From Polyodon spathula (Eukaryota; Chordata; Actinopteri; Acipenseriformes; Polyodontidae): DNA of 64,000 nucleotides. The stretch lies in assembly GCF_017654505.1 (NCBI RefSeq), contig NC_054538.1:18857912-18921911 (forward strand), in the 5' to 3' direction. Each line of letters begins with the position of its first letter. The stretch's first letter is position 1. Below are positions 10,582-20,585 of this stretch, piece by piece. The translations under genes and the position numbers were made by a program. The notes beneath the pieces are model-generated. The model had not been told where the DNA came from and did not search any database. It saw only the letters and a list, made by a program, of their open reading frames with translations.

Positions 10582-11189
10582 AGAAAACGATTTATTTCTT
10601 TATTTTCTCTTTTAAAAAAAAACTTTAAAACCTATAATTACCTTGAACTTCTGATATTTCATCAGGTAACATTCCGCTGAGGAAAATAGTCCCTAACATA
10701 ATTAGAATTGAAAAACGACATACACATGTAGAAAATATTATTATTATTAAAATTACTGTTACTGCAAACATATTTATTTATTGGGGTCTTACTGCTGTTG
10801 CGGAAAGAACTGAAACAACAGACTGGCTGGTTTTAAGAGAGGGTGTTGTTCGGCTCCAGCCGATGACAGAAGCGTGGACCAATCGCGTCTTCCCTGTTGA
10901 TAATACTGTCCAGTATCTGTGAATTGAGCCTTCATTACGGTGTCCTGTCACAGACATGATTGCTCTTGTCTCTAGACCAGTGTCAGAAAGTATGTTTAAG
11001 TAGCTTTTTTATGTTATCAGATTAGTTGTAGCTTGCAATGTTAAGAGAAAAAGCCGGTACGTATGCGCAGATTGATTTAAAATTGAATTCGCTGTTAAGC
11101 ATTTCAACGTTCCAGCAGGCATCTATGCAAAATAGAAGCCCTTTAGATCTGGAAGCTGATTGGCTGTTCGCTCTCAATCGTTTTCTAAT
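10579..11189. repeat. 611-bp segment bounded by 14-bp inverted repeats
   Basis: ATTAGAAAACGATT at 10579-10592 is the exact reverse complement of AATCGTTTTCTAAT at 11176-11189. The right part holds CCAAT-type motifs (ATTGGCTG near 11159, ACCAATCG near 10878). This could be a small DNA transposon that abuts the hairpin, or chance. No coding potential. Confidence 0.45.
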
Positions 11190-11655
11190 GGCTTTTATTA
11201 CTTTTTGAAAACAAACAAATATCTGAATGAATATTTATATTCTGAGCGATGATCTGAACATGAAAATCCTGTGTTCGTCCCAGCATTACTTTTCATGCAT
11301 TGTAGTTTTGTGCGATGGCCCCGATGCCAGGGGCTAAAATTCTATCCATAAATTCACTGTTTGGCAGCATCAGTTTTTAAAAAAAATTCCTAATGTTTTT
11401 CTTTAGAGAAAAAAAAAAATCCAAGGAAGTACTGTTTTTAATACTGATGTGTTTTAGAAAATGTGTAAACCAGGCAGTTGAGTTTGCTTTATTTAAATGG
11501 GTTTATTTATTTATTTTCACTTTAACTGCACACTGATGCTCTGTCCAAGTACTGCCCTACCTGGCCTACGTTTATAGCATTATACAGTACTGTCTACTGG
11601 CTAATGCATAGGGCCATGTATATTTGGCACACAGACCGACTTGCTACAGTATATG
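11190..11655. other. Unassigned intronic sequence
   Basis: No exon, element or repeat recognised. Confidence 0.4.
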
Positions 11656-12010
11656 TTACAGCAGTGGCAGCACCAGTTTTACCAGTGCCAATCAATCAAT
11701 CAATTAAATTGATTTTATATAGCACCTTTCATGGCGAGGCTTCCCAAAATGCTTCATAGTAAAAACAAGTATACAACATAAAAATAAAAACAATAATACT
11801 AAAACATTCAAAATAAGTACTTCAGCAGCACCAGTCTTAGCAGTCCCAGCAGTGTCAGCACCAGTCTGACCAGTCCAGCAGTGTCAGAACCAGTTTTACC
11901 AGTTCCAGTAGTGTCAGCACCAGTTTGACCAGTCAGCAGTGTCAGCACCAGTCTGACCAGTTCCAGCAGTGTCAGCACCAGTTTTACCAGTTCCAGCTGT
12001 AGCATCAGTG
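11656..12010. repeat. ~30-bp minisatellite interrupted by a retroposon tail
   Basis: Units of about 30 bp of the form AGCACCAGTCTGACCAGTTC plus CAGCAGTGTC repeat, with 27-30 bp variants, from 11817 to 12010. One unit lies before 11695, separated from the rest by a LINE/SINE tail. A 68-codon reverse frame over it (TGxTGADT-like repeats) is a product of the repeat, not a gene. Confidence 0.85.
11696..11816 (-). mobile_element. LINE/SINE 3' tail inserted within the minisatellite
   Basis: A (AATC)n start is followed by TTATATAGCACCTTTCATGG and GCTTCATAG, which is the reverse complement of the kind of 3' end found in L2-type LINEs and their SINEs. It sits between two parts of the same minisatellite, so it inserted after the array existed. 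Confidence 0.6.
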
Positions 12011-12485
12011 TCACCAGTCAAGGCTTTAACTTCAGTAGCAGTGAACCAAACACATGTCTCAATGGACGTATAAACCCATCTGCTTATTCACATTTATAAG
12101 CTCTATTTTTTGTCATATTAATATCAAGTAGTTCTGATAGTGTGAATATGGTAATTTTAGGTTGGTGTGGTGTTGCTGGGAGACAATTTGTTTTAAAAAA
12201 TATGGGTCATGAAATTTCAAACATCATCCAAGGTGGGTGACTGGCTAAAGAGTTATGACTTACATTGCTTTGCTGTTTGCATTAACAGTCTCCAGGCATT
12301 GTAAGATGATAGCGTTCACCTTTAACATCATATCAGGTTTTTTTTTTTTAGACAAAAATGTGATTTTTACCTCAGTAAAAATCTATTCCAAGCTACACCC
12401 CTGGAAACATATTATCAAAAACAGTTCTGGAAGTAGCAGAAAGTAGTAAGCATTCTTTATTAATATTCTCACAAAGTACACTTAC

Positions 12486-12560
12486 CATTCCACTGTACGA
12501 GTGCCTGAGCAGGACAGCGTGCCCATAGAGAAGAGTGCGGTGACCTCCCCCATGTGCGGT
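12486..12560 (-). CDS. ryr2: Ryanodine receptor exon (TAHGGGHRTLLYGH), RYR2-like
   Basis: This 75-bp exon encodes 25 residues: TAHGGGHRTLLYGHAVLLRH, then SYSGM. It is the next part of the RYR N-terminal beta-trefoil after the KFMMK microexon. The SYSGM ending and absence of the RYR1 form (AHSRM) fit RYR2. On the minus strand the acceptor is TTACCCATACAG and the donor after ATG is GTAAGT. Both boundaries are phase 0. The following exon (beginning YLxCLSTSRS in RYR2) was looked for down to position 1 and not recognised, so this intron probably runs past the left edge of the window. The exon lies 1.4 kb from the microexon with no other coding signal between them. Confidence 0.92.
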
Positions 12561-13137
12561 CTGTATGGGTAAAACAAGAAATGTGCTGCAATTGTAACCT
12601 GAGGTGTCACCATTTCTCTTCCTACTAAGTGGAAAGCTTCCAACTCCGATTACTTGTTTTTTTTTCCTTAAACACACAAAAGGTTCACGGAAGATATATG
12701 GGTCTTGGCAACAGGACTCTTTCTAAAACTGTTTGCTCTTCCGTAACATTTTGCCAAAACATATGTATACAATATAATCAGCGTCTCCAGCTGTCAGTGT
12801 TATAGGTATTGTTTTATCTTTTTATTTAACAGGGGGTGTACAGGAGGCAAAAAAAAAAAAAAAACACCAAAACAATTCTATGGCCACCACAGAAGACCAG
12901 GACTTTTTTTTAAATTCAACAGGTTCGCAACATGGTTAAATAGTTGGAGTCTGTTTCCAGAACGGCCGTAAGATTTGTGAAACATCAGGAATTTATTTTA
13001 AATAGCAGAACCCAACATCTGAACTCATATTGTCAGGTGTATCACTTGTATCAAGTCAGATCTTTTGTCTTGACAATTCTTGCTCATAATGCCTTGCAGC
13101 AGGTATTATAGATATAGTAGTAGCTTTGATCTATTAC

Positions 13138-13384
13138 TATTATTTATTTTCTTTGCATTATTCGAGGTCTGACAACACTGCATCTTTTTTGTTATTTTGA
13201 CCAGTTGTCATTTTCTGCAAATAAATGCTCTAAATGACAATATTTTTATTTGGAATTTGGGAGAAATGTTGTCAGTAGTTTATAGAATAAAACAAAAATG
13301 TTAATTTCACCCAAACTCATACCTATAAATAGCAAAACCAGAGAAACTGATAATTTTGCAGTGGTCTCTTAATTTTTTCCAGAG

Positions 13385-13387
<3 letters not shown>
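13138..13387 (-). mobile_element. Terminal 250 bp of a Tc1-type transposon
   Basis: Read on the minus strand it starts CAGCTCTGGAAAAAATTAAG after a TA (13388-13389), a TIR common in fish Tc1 elements, and continues through the subterminal region to the point where the transposase gene would begin. The rest is missing. It abuts a (TA)n tract. Confidence 0.75.

Positions 13388-13448
<61 letters not shown>
13388..13448. repeat. (TA)n microsatellite
   Basis: About 60 bp of alternating TA beginning at the TA that flanks the Tc1 end. Confidence 0.95.
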
Positions 13449-13450
<2 letters not shown>

Positions 13451-13924
13451 TCCGTAACGTCTTGAGTCCGTAACGTGACCTCAGGACCATAACATGCAAC
13501 ATGTATTGTTTTAGGAGGCATCTCAACAGAGCTGTTAGAAAGCAATTTGATTATGGTCAGAAATACAAGTTAGCCTCGATCAAGACATCATCAGGCCAAG
13601 CATTTAACACGTGCTTTAATTAGGAAAGAATAGGACTTTATCGACAATCAAGTGAACCAGCAAGGCTAGACTGCGTACAGGAGTTCCCAACAATTTATCA
13701 CACTGCAGATTGTGTGACGGAGAATGGGCTGCCAATTATGGAAAATCATGATTAGCTAAATTTGAAACAGACTCAAAGTTGCAAGAGAATCCGCGCCAGA
13801 AGGTGATAACAGATGCAAAGTGCTTTTGGGAATGGAAAGGGGAAAAAGCATGCAAGACAATGAAACAGTTTGGGATGTAATGTGTACTTTCACAATGGGG
13901 AACCGGGGCTGTTCGGCTGCTTAC

Positions 13925-13939
13925 CTTCATCATAAATTT
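13925..13939 (-). CDS. ryr2: 15-bp microexon of the ryanodine receptor gene (KFMMK)
   Basis: On the minus strand the sequence reads TATGTCTTTACAG, then AAATTTATGATGAAG, then GTAAGC. The 15 bases encode KFMMK, which is what RYR2 carries just before the TAxGGGHRTLLYGH segment. RYR1 and RYR3 lack this stretch, so it supports the RYR2 assignment. Acceptor and donor are both good consensus sites, and the exon is phase 0 at both ends, so it can be skipped or included without a frameshift. Mammalian RYR2 has about seven further residues (QVDVEKW) before KFMMK. I could not find a 21-bp exon for them between this microexon and exon 3, so it is either diverged, lost or overlooked. Direct joining of exon 3 to this microexon stays in frame. 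Confidence 0.85.
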
Positions 13940-14241
13940 CTGTAAAGACATAGAAAACAGAAGAGAGACCAGTTTTAGAGCTCAAGCAGAACAGACAGAA
14001 AATATTGCACTGGTTATGTGCAATTGCTGCAATCCATGACCTAAAACCTTACTATCAAAATGTTAACAAGGATTAACCATTTTAACAAACTGAATGTAAT
14101 TCTTAGTTCATAAACTTGACAAGAAACATAGCACAGCTTTAAAAAACATGACACTTAATTAGTAAAATCCAATAGGTCTGATATGTTCTTGAAGTAGAAC
14201 TTGAAGCTGCTATATACACTGTAGTAGTGAACTGCTTAAAA

Positions 14242-14760
14242 AGCCCCTTTCACACTGGTACTACTACCTGGCTCCAGGTACATGGATTGTGACCCGGGTA
14301 GTCAGAACCCAGGTCGCAGAGACCCACCTCAGGATGTGGGTAGACACGATTTGACCTGGGTCATTGAAACAAAATGCATGATGGCCGTTTGTAAGCCAAT
14401 GAAATAACAAACAGCCACGCTTGCGTGAAGGTTTCACTTCCGCAAGAAACATTTCTTTTTATTCTGTTTAGCCAGATTTTTGTTGATTGAGACACAGCAT
14501 GAGCCAGATTGCAGCAGGGATGAATAAACATTTGCTCTAATCAACAATTGGGCCAACGGTTCAATCCAGAGAAGCTTGGATGGAAGCGTCCGTAACACGT
14601 TGCATCTCTTGATATGTACATTGTGTACTTGCGTCTGTCACCCAGGTCAATCCTGCTTTATCAAAAGCAGTGAGAAAATCGCACAGCCAACCCAAATGAC
14701 ACTGGGTCCTAACCCGGGTAGGTTCTGACCTTGGTAGAGCATGCCAGTGTGAAAGGGGCT
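14242..14760. mobile_element. 519-bp non-autonomous TIR transposon
   Basis: The left end AGCCCCTTTCACACTGG and the right end CCAGTGTGAAAGGGGCT are exact reverse complements over 17 bp, with weaker matches inside. AAA flanks both ends, but the target duplication is ambiguous. No transposase is present. The superfamily (Harbinger- or hAT-like) cannot be settled from these ends. Confidence 0.82.
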
Positions 14761-17649
14761 AAATAGGGGTCAATTAGGGGAGAAATGTGCTGTATGTATG
14801 AAGTGTATGTTTAACTATGTAGAAAAGTTATTTGCAGTTACTCTATGACAAGATTGTCTGTGGTGTAATTTTATAATTTTGCTGCCTGTTTTTATTTCAT
14901 TGAATATTGTTTTTTCAACAACAGCAGCACAACATGGCCTAGTGACTTTAGAATTACCCTGCACAGTTATTGTTTGAGAGCTCTTCTACTGCATTAAACA
15001 CTTCCTAGTCAAAAGGCAGATCAATGGTTTTACTGTGGGCAGCTTTTAGTTTAATGCAGGTTCACATCATCACCATCAGTCTAAAACATTTCAGTCAATA
15101 TTATATTACTACAAAATCTGTCTTATTTGGTATCAATACTCAATGTTTACTTAACCTTTGATACTAAAAACAGAAACCGTCAATTGTGACAGAATTCACA
15201 ATGGTTTATATTCAAATCCCATGCACAATGTGTACATGGCAGTGGATTACACTTTTCATGGATCCCACTGGTGAGTTGTAATGTATGCAGGCACAGGGGT
15301 GAAATCTGCAGTCTGTGCTTCAGTCAAATGATCTCTGTCTCTGTGTCTTTGCCACCAAGTGCAGTGAAGCAATGCGCTTGATTGGGTCTCTATGGGCACA
15401 AGCTGCTGGCTAGAACCATCCCTTTTGGGGGAAGATAACTACTATAAGAGACTTGGCAAGGAACTGGTCCCATGGTAATCTCGTGCACACTGCTGACAGG
15501 TGGCTCATCTGAGACAAATTTTATAAATAGACTTGTTTATCATAACAAGTTCACATAAAGGGGAAAAGAACCCCTGTCCCCCTAATCCATAGAGAATGCA
15601 TCATTAACCAAGACAACAGGGTCCATATTGATCAACACTACAGTAAAGGCACTGGACCACAGCTGGCATTTTGTTTATTTACATTTGACTGGCTTACTAT
15701 ACAAATACAAATATACTAAAAAAAAAAGAGACCCACTTTAGAGAAGTCTTCTTTTGACGATTTAAACTATGGTGATATTTAGATCCACCGTATCAATTTA
15801 AATACATTTATTTACATAAATTGAATAGACTCCTGTGTTGTGAGTTTTGTTTTCATTTTTAATAAAAATGTTTGTTTTTTTTAAAGTCTCAAATAAAAAA
15901 TAAAAAACTAACACATTTAATTTAGCGCTGTAATATAGCAGTTCCAAGCCGTCAAGCCGTATGGGAATACATCTTATAAATGTCACCACAAGACACTTGT
16001 AATATTAAATATTATTTGATTTCCTATTGATGTGATCATATATTGAACACATAAGTCAAACTTTAATTGATCATGAGATGCTATATGGTTTTTATGTTTA
16101 CTTCATATTCATTTGATTTTAACTCCCACAGTTCATGAATAAACATGTATTTGGTGACAAAGACAAAAACATGAATACTGTATATAGCATACACATTTTT
16201 TATGGTCTGCATAGTTACTATAGAGTACTTTTTTTTCCTCTCATCGTAGTATAAATCTGTATGTACCATAAGTTCAGCAAAGACTATTATTAAAAAAGGC
16301 TATATGCTTTAGTAAGCCCTTTTCAACATCTTTAAGATTAGTGTTTTAATAAAAAAGCCAAGTTTGCAACCTTTATGTATTTACACAGGATTTGGAACAC
16401 ATATGTGTTCTAGAAAGCATGCACCAATATTGTATTGCAGTGCTTGCATTTAAAACGTGTAAAATAATAAGATTACTACATTTTTTCAAAGTGTAATACC
16501 ATGTTGAAATGTAGAAGTAAGAATGTCTCTGTATAAAGCTTCTCTTCTTGATTGAACTTCACTTTCCTGGACAAAGCTCTTTAGCAATTGGCAGTTTTTA
16601 GCAATGTAAGTGTAAAGCACCACTTAATTAACTGAAAAATGCTGAAAGAAATTGGGTATTAGGGTGATAGTGTGATGTAGGTGCTTTTTCTTCTACAGCA
16701 TTTATATTGTGACAACTCAGCTAAAAGTCATTCAAATCTACAGCAAGCTGCAGGTATATACCAACGCCAAATCATCATAATCTCATCCTTCCAAATCCTG
16801 GTACGTAATTTTAAACATGCTACATTACATTTCTAATAAGATTGAATCGAAGATCGAATATAAAAACATAAGGAGCAGTATCCCTTCCCCACCTACACAT
16901 AAATACACATGCACACACACACGCACGCACACACACTCGCAGAGTGTCTGAATGTGTGCCTTCTCTTCAGGTTCCACTTACAGCTTGTGCATTTGTGCCT
17001 AATCATAATGTATGGAGGTGCTGCCACACATTTTAAAATGAATTGATGAAACAACAATTGCTAGTTCACACAGGCCCTTATACTTTCATCAGATGAAACT
17101 GAGTCAGTCTATCTTACTATTGGAACTGGCTGAAATAGAAGCAGGAGATAAAGAATATGATTTTTCTTTTTTTTTTTTTTTTGTATATGCTTACCCAAAT
17201 ATTCTAGGTTCAGATCATTCATGACAGATAATTTGCAGCCGCTACTTACTTCAGTAATAACTCAGTACATTAAAGCATGTAACACCGACTATAAATCACT
17301 TTGCACAGAATGGAACTACAGGAAAAGTTATTGGTTTATTTTTCTCTTGTATTTTTTTTTTCAACTGCCTCTTGAAAGGCCAGTAAAAATGAGCCTGGTT
17401 CATGCATACTAATTATAATTATAATACTAATTATAAATCTATTGTTGCTGAATGAAAAACAGGAGATAAACTGGCGTGAACATATTGAAAACCCGAGTTC
17501 TGGAAATTGTTTTTGCAAAATGTTTAGTTCATTATTAATCCAAGTCAAGGATACTTCCCACAGTCAGAAAACAAGTCATGGAAAAAAGAAAAAAGCATGA
17601 GGTGTGGTGTTCTCTTTGCTGCTGACACTTTTGTGCCAATAGCCTAATA

Positions 17650-18379
17650 CAGTACACCCTTGCTATAACAAACCTGTTGGGGCCCAAGCCTTTTGTTTGT
17701 TATATCAGGGGGTTCATTATAGCGAAAGGACATTCAAAATGAATGATAAACTGTTGGAGTAAGTTAATGAGATGATATTGTGCATGCAAGTAGAATTATA
17801 TGTACCTGTTCGTCTCATGTATGCAGTAGTCTGCCTTTGCTTTATTCTATTTGTTAAAGAATTAAAACACAGTACATAAAGCAAAAATCACGAATTGAAG
17901 CTGAATTTTTTATTCAAAATCAATCTGACACAAATCTTTTCAAAGTGCATCAAATCTTAATCCAGCATGCAAGAATCCCAAACTGATTTTTTATTCTAAA
18001 TCAACCCGACATGAGAAGTTTGATATAAAAGGTTTCTTCTTGTTGTTTTTTTCTTCAATCACTTAATTGCCGCATGGTTGCTGAACAAGCCAAAAAACAG
18101 AGTAATTTTGACAACCAATATTCATGACAGAGATGCCTGTGTTACTCCTTTTTTCAAACAATGAATATAGTTTCCAGCCTTGTTGCAACATAAAATTATT
18201 TTCATTTGGGAGGCATTACACAGCGCTTGCTTTTTATTGAGACAAAAAAAGAGTTGCCTTACTGCAAAGTGCGTACAAACCGCAGTGTTGACAGTGTGTT
18301 ATTTATTTATTTATTTTTTTACCTGGGGTCCATGAGCCAGGTTCGTTATAATGAAGGGTGTTATTGCAAGGGTTTACTG
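17650..18379. mobile_element. 730-bp pogo/Tigger-like MITE
   Basis: The left end CAGTACACCCTTGCTATAAC and the reverse complement of the right end, CAGTAAACCCTTGCAATAAC, match closely, and a TA flanks each end (17648-17649 and 18380-18381). Further inner matches (CAAACC and CGAACC blocks) are typical of Tigger-type termini. The inside has no transposase. Confidence 0.85.
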
Positions 18380-18421
18380 TACTCTCTTAATTCAAGTCCA
18401 GTCACATTAGGTTATAATCAT

Positions 18422-18665
18422 AACCCTGGTTCCCTGAAATAGAAATGAAACCATTACTGAATGGGTATTTACCTCCTAAAGACCGAAATCCTAAATACTT
18501 TACACCAAAGCTACTCTTTGATCCTGTGATGCAGTCGTGACTCCAACCCGAGGCATCAAAAGTACTGCTGTCAAAGTCATTTTTTTTTTTCAAGTCTGCT
18601 CTGAATATTGGATGCTGCAACCTTGAAGGTTAATGGTTACATTTCTATTTCAGGGAACCAGGGTT
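18422..18665. repeat. Inverted repeat at the DIRS 3' terminus, copy A
   Basis: The 35 bases from 18422 (AACCCTGGTTCCCTGAAATA...) pair with 18631-18665 (...TATTTCAGGGAACCAGGGTT), leaving a ~174-bp loop. The same arrangement occurs in copy B at 59028-59207. Confidence 0.85.
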
Positions 18666-18709
18666 ATGATAATAACCTAATGTTCCCTTTCATGTAGGAA
18701 ATGTAACCA

Positions 18710-19116
18710 TTACCAAATAGGTGAGTATACCCAAGCCATAACAAAGGCAAGATTGTCTTTGACAGATGCAGTCTGGAATAAAGCCCATGCAGTTGCAAGG
18801 CCCCTGGTGAAATGGGCAGTTAGCTTTTCTGGAGGGTCCTGACCGTGTCTGCTATCCACTTGGATAGCCGCTGTCGCTTCCTGCCAGACTAAAAAGGAGG
18901 TGGATGGAAAGCATCCAATTCCACAGATTGATTGATATGGAAAGCCAAGATAGTCTTTGGAAGAAAAGCAGGATTGGTGATGGCCTCTGTAAAATTTAAG
19001 CAGGCTTTCGCGATAGAGAACGCATGCATCTCACTCACCTGCTTTGTGGAGGTAATAGCAAAGCAAGAAAGGTGCTTTAAGAGATACTGTTTCAGCTCAG
19101 TTGAATGCAAGGGCTC
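18710..19116 (-). pseudogene. DIRS tyrosine recombinase C-terminal part, copy A
   Basis: The minus strand encodes ITSTKQVSEMHAFSIAKAC, then TNPAFLPKTILAFHINQSVE, and HPPPF. Next comes, in a shifted frame, AHFTRGLATAWALFQTASV. The family has an Arg in the KRVSEL block and an HxxR block (HSTR) as catalytic residues. Here the first Arg is Gln (TKQVSEM) and HSTR is HFTR. The segment with the nucleophilic Tyr is gone. It is clearly inactive. Confidence 0.82.
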
Positions 19117-19657
19117 TGTGGCAGTGTGATTGCCCTGCACAGTGTTAAATTAGTGTTGGTGTGGTTTATATGTGGGAATGGGTTTATTTTGTGTCGTTTT
19201 GGGACTTGATTAGTTTGATTGTATTATTGTTTACAGACGGGCGCTCGATTGAGACTTGCTGCCTGCTATGCTTGGTTGAGGGAAGGGCAGCAAGTGATTG
19301 GCTGTGCTGGTCCTCAATCAGCAGGTGGGCGGGTCTCGACCGAGTGTCCGTCAGTTTAAAAACATCCACGGGAGATTGCTCGGGGCTGCTGCAAGGCCTG
19401 CCGTTTTCACGGCACCTTTTGAGTTATAGTTTGGGGTATTGTGTTTTATTTTGCACTTTTTGTACAGTTTGCTGTATTTGTCCTCTGTGCGTTACCATCG
19501 CTGGTAATGTCACATGACCGCCTTTATTTTACTTTCGTTTTATGTTTTTGTTAATAAATCCTGCGTGCCTGTGCCGGCGTTTCAACACCACCTCTGTCTC
19601 TCTGTATGCTTGAACAGCGGCTACCCACACGTGTGACCTGAGGAAGACCCTGTCACA
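19117..19657 (+). mobile_element. Solo LTR, 541 bp, inside the DIRS element
   Basis: It starts TGTGGCAG and ends CTGTCACA (short inverted ends, 7 of 8 matching). GGCTC occurs immediately on both sides (19112-19116 and 19658-19662), a 5-bp target duplication. A TATA-like TTTAAAAAC lies near 19350 and an AATAAA near 19552, so it reads on the plus strand. No internal coding region. Gypsy- or ERV-type by layout; the recombinase of the DIRS element continues on both sides. Confidence 0.9.
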
Positions 19658-19875
19658 GGCTCAAACAGAGGTTTCATGAGTGCATTAAGCACTATGTTTA
19701 GCCTCCATTGAGGAGTAATATCCTTCATAGGCAGCCAAACCTGCCGAGCCCCTTTCAAAAATCAGAAGTGAGCTCCTGAAGAGACTCAATCTTGACGTGA
19801 CAAGCTGAAATAGCTGCCAGATAGACCTTTAATATGGAGTGAAATTTCCCCTTGTCAAAAATTGCAGTATAACTG

Positions 19876-20340
19876 TGTAACAGAGAGCGAATGAATCCAT
19901 GTCAACAATTTCCCTCCCAACTTGTGAGGGCGCTGTATAATAGGAACAGTGTGCCCCAGACTAGATGGGTTGACAGTTCATTCCAGGGTCAGTCAGAAGT
20001 CGGCCATCCAGAAAGGGAGCGCAGCCACAATAACAGAAGTCATCGCTTTAATGCGGTCGGCGTTGTGTCAGTCATGGATTAGAGGATACATGATTGCACT
20101 CGCTACCAAAGGGGGCATGACTGAAGGTATATCAGGGGATGTGGCCAAGCAATCTCTTCCTTGTGTTATGTTTACGTATCAACCTACAAGGAGTACTGTG
20201 TTGAAAACCGTGAGTTTTTGTTTGTTACTTGTCTGTCTGGTAACCTGTGCTATTTGTCATTTGTAGACGGCTGACTAATCTGGGAGATGTCGCTATAAGC
20301 CAGTACCCACCCTGGACCACTCTATACCATTGTTGTCACA
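19876..20340 (+). mobile_element. Probable second solo LTR inside the DIRS element
   Basis: DIRS coding homology stops at 20341 and resumes below 19876, so about 465 bp are inserted. The insert begins TGTAACAGAG and ends GTTGTCACA, as an LTR would. Flanks ATAACTG and ATAGCTG are similar but not an exact duplication. Orientation and family are uncertain. Confidence 0.5.
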
Positions 20341-20585
20341 AATAGCTGCCTCTGCCACTGGTGTGCCAAGACATCTATTCCCAGCGGTTCCCCGCCTCCT
20401 ATTATGGAGAACCAACGGGGGAAGTGGGTTGATTCCTGGGAGGCAAAGAGGTCTATCTCTGCCTTTCCCAGATGAGGCTCACCACCACTGAGCTGTTGGG
20501 GACTCCCCTTGACAGATCCACCGCCAATTCCCTCACCCCGGGCAGGTGAATTGTCCGCAGTGAGAGAAGATTCCAGTGTGCCCAC
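20322..20585 (-). pseudogene. DIRS reverse transcriptase/RNase H C-terminal fragment
   Basis: The minus strand encodes AEIDLFASQESTHFPRWFS, then GEPLGIDVLAHQWQRQLF. This is the conserved end of the RNase H region in fish DIRS elements, where the Asp of DLFAS is an active-site residue. The reading frame ends at the junction with the putative LTR. Confidence 0.8.

Larger units (their letters stand above)
12561..13924 (-). other. ryr2: ryr2 intron between the microexon and the 75-bp exon
   Basis: 1.36 kb with canonical GT...AG ends on the minus strand. Contains a Tc1 end (13138-13387) and a (TA)n tract. The rest is unassigned. Confidence 0.85.
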
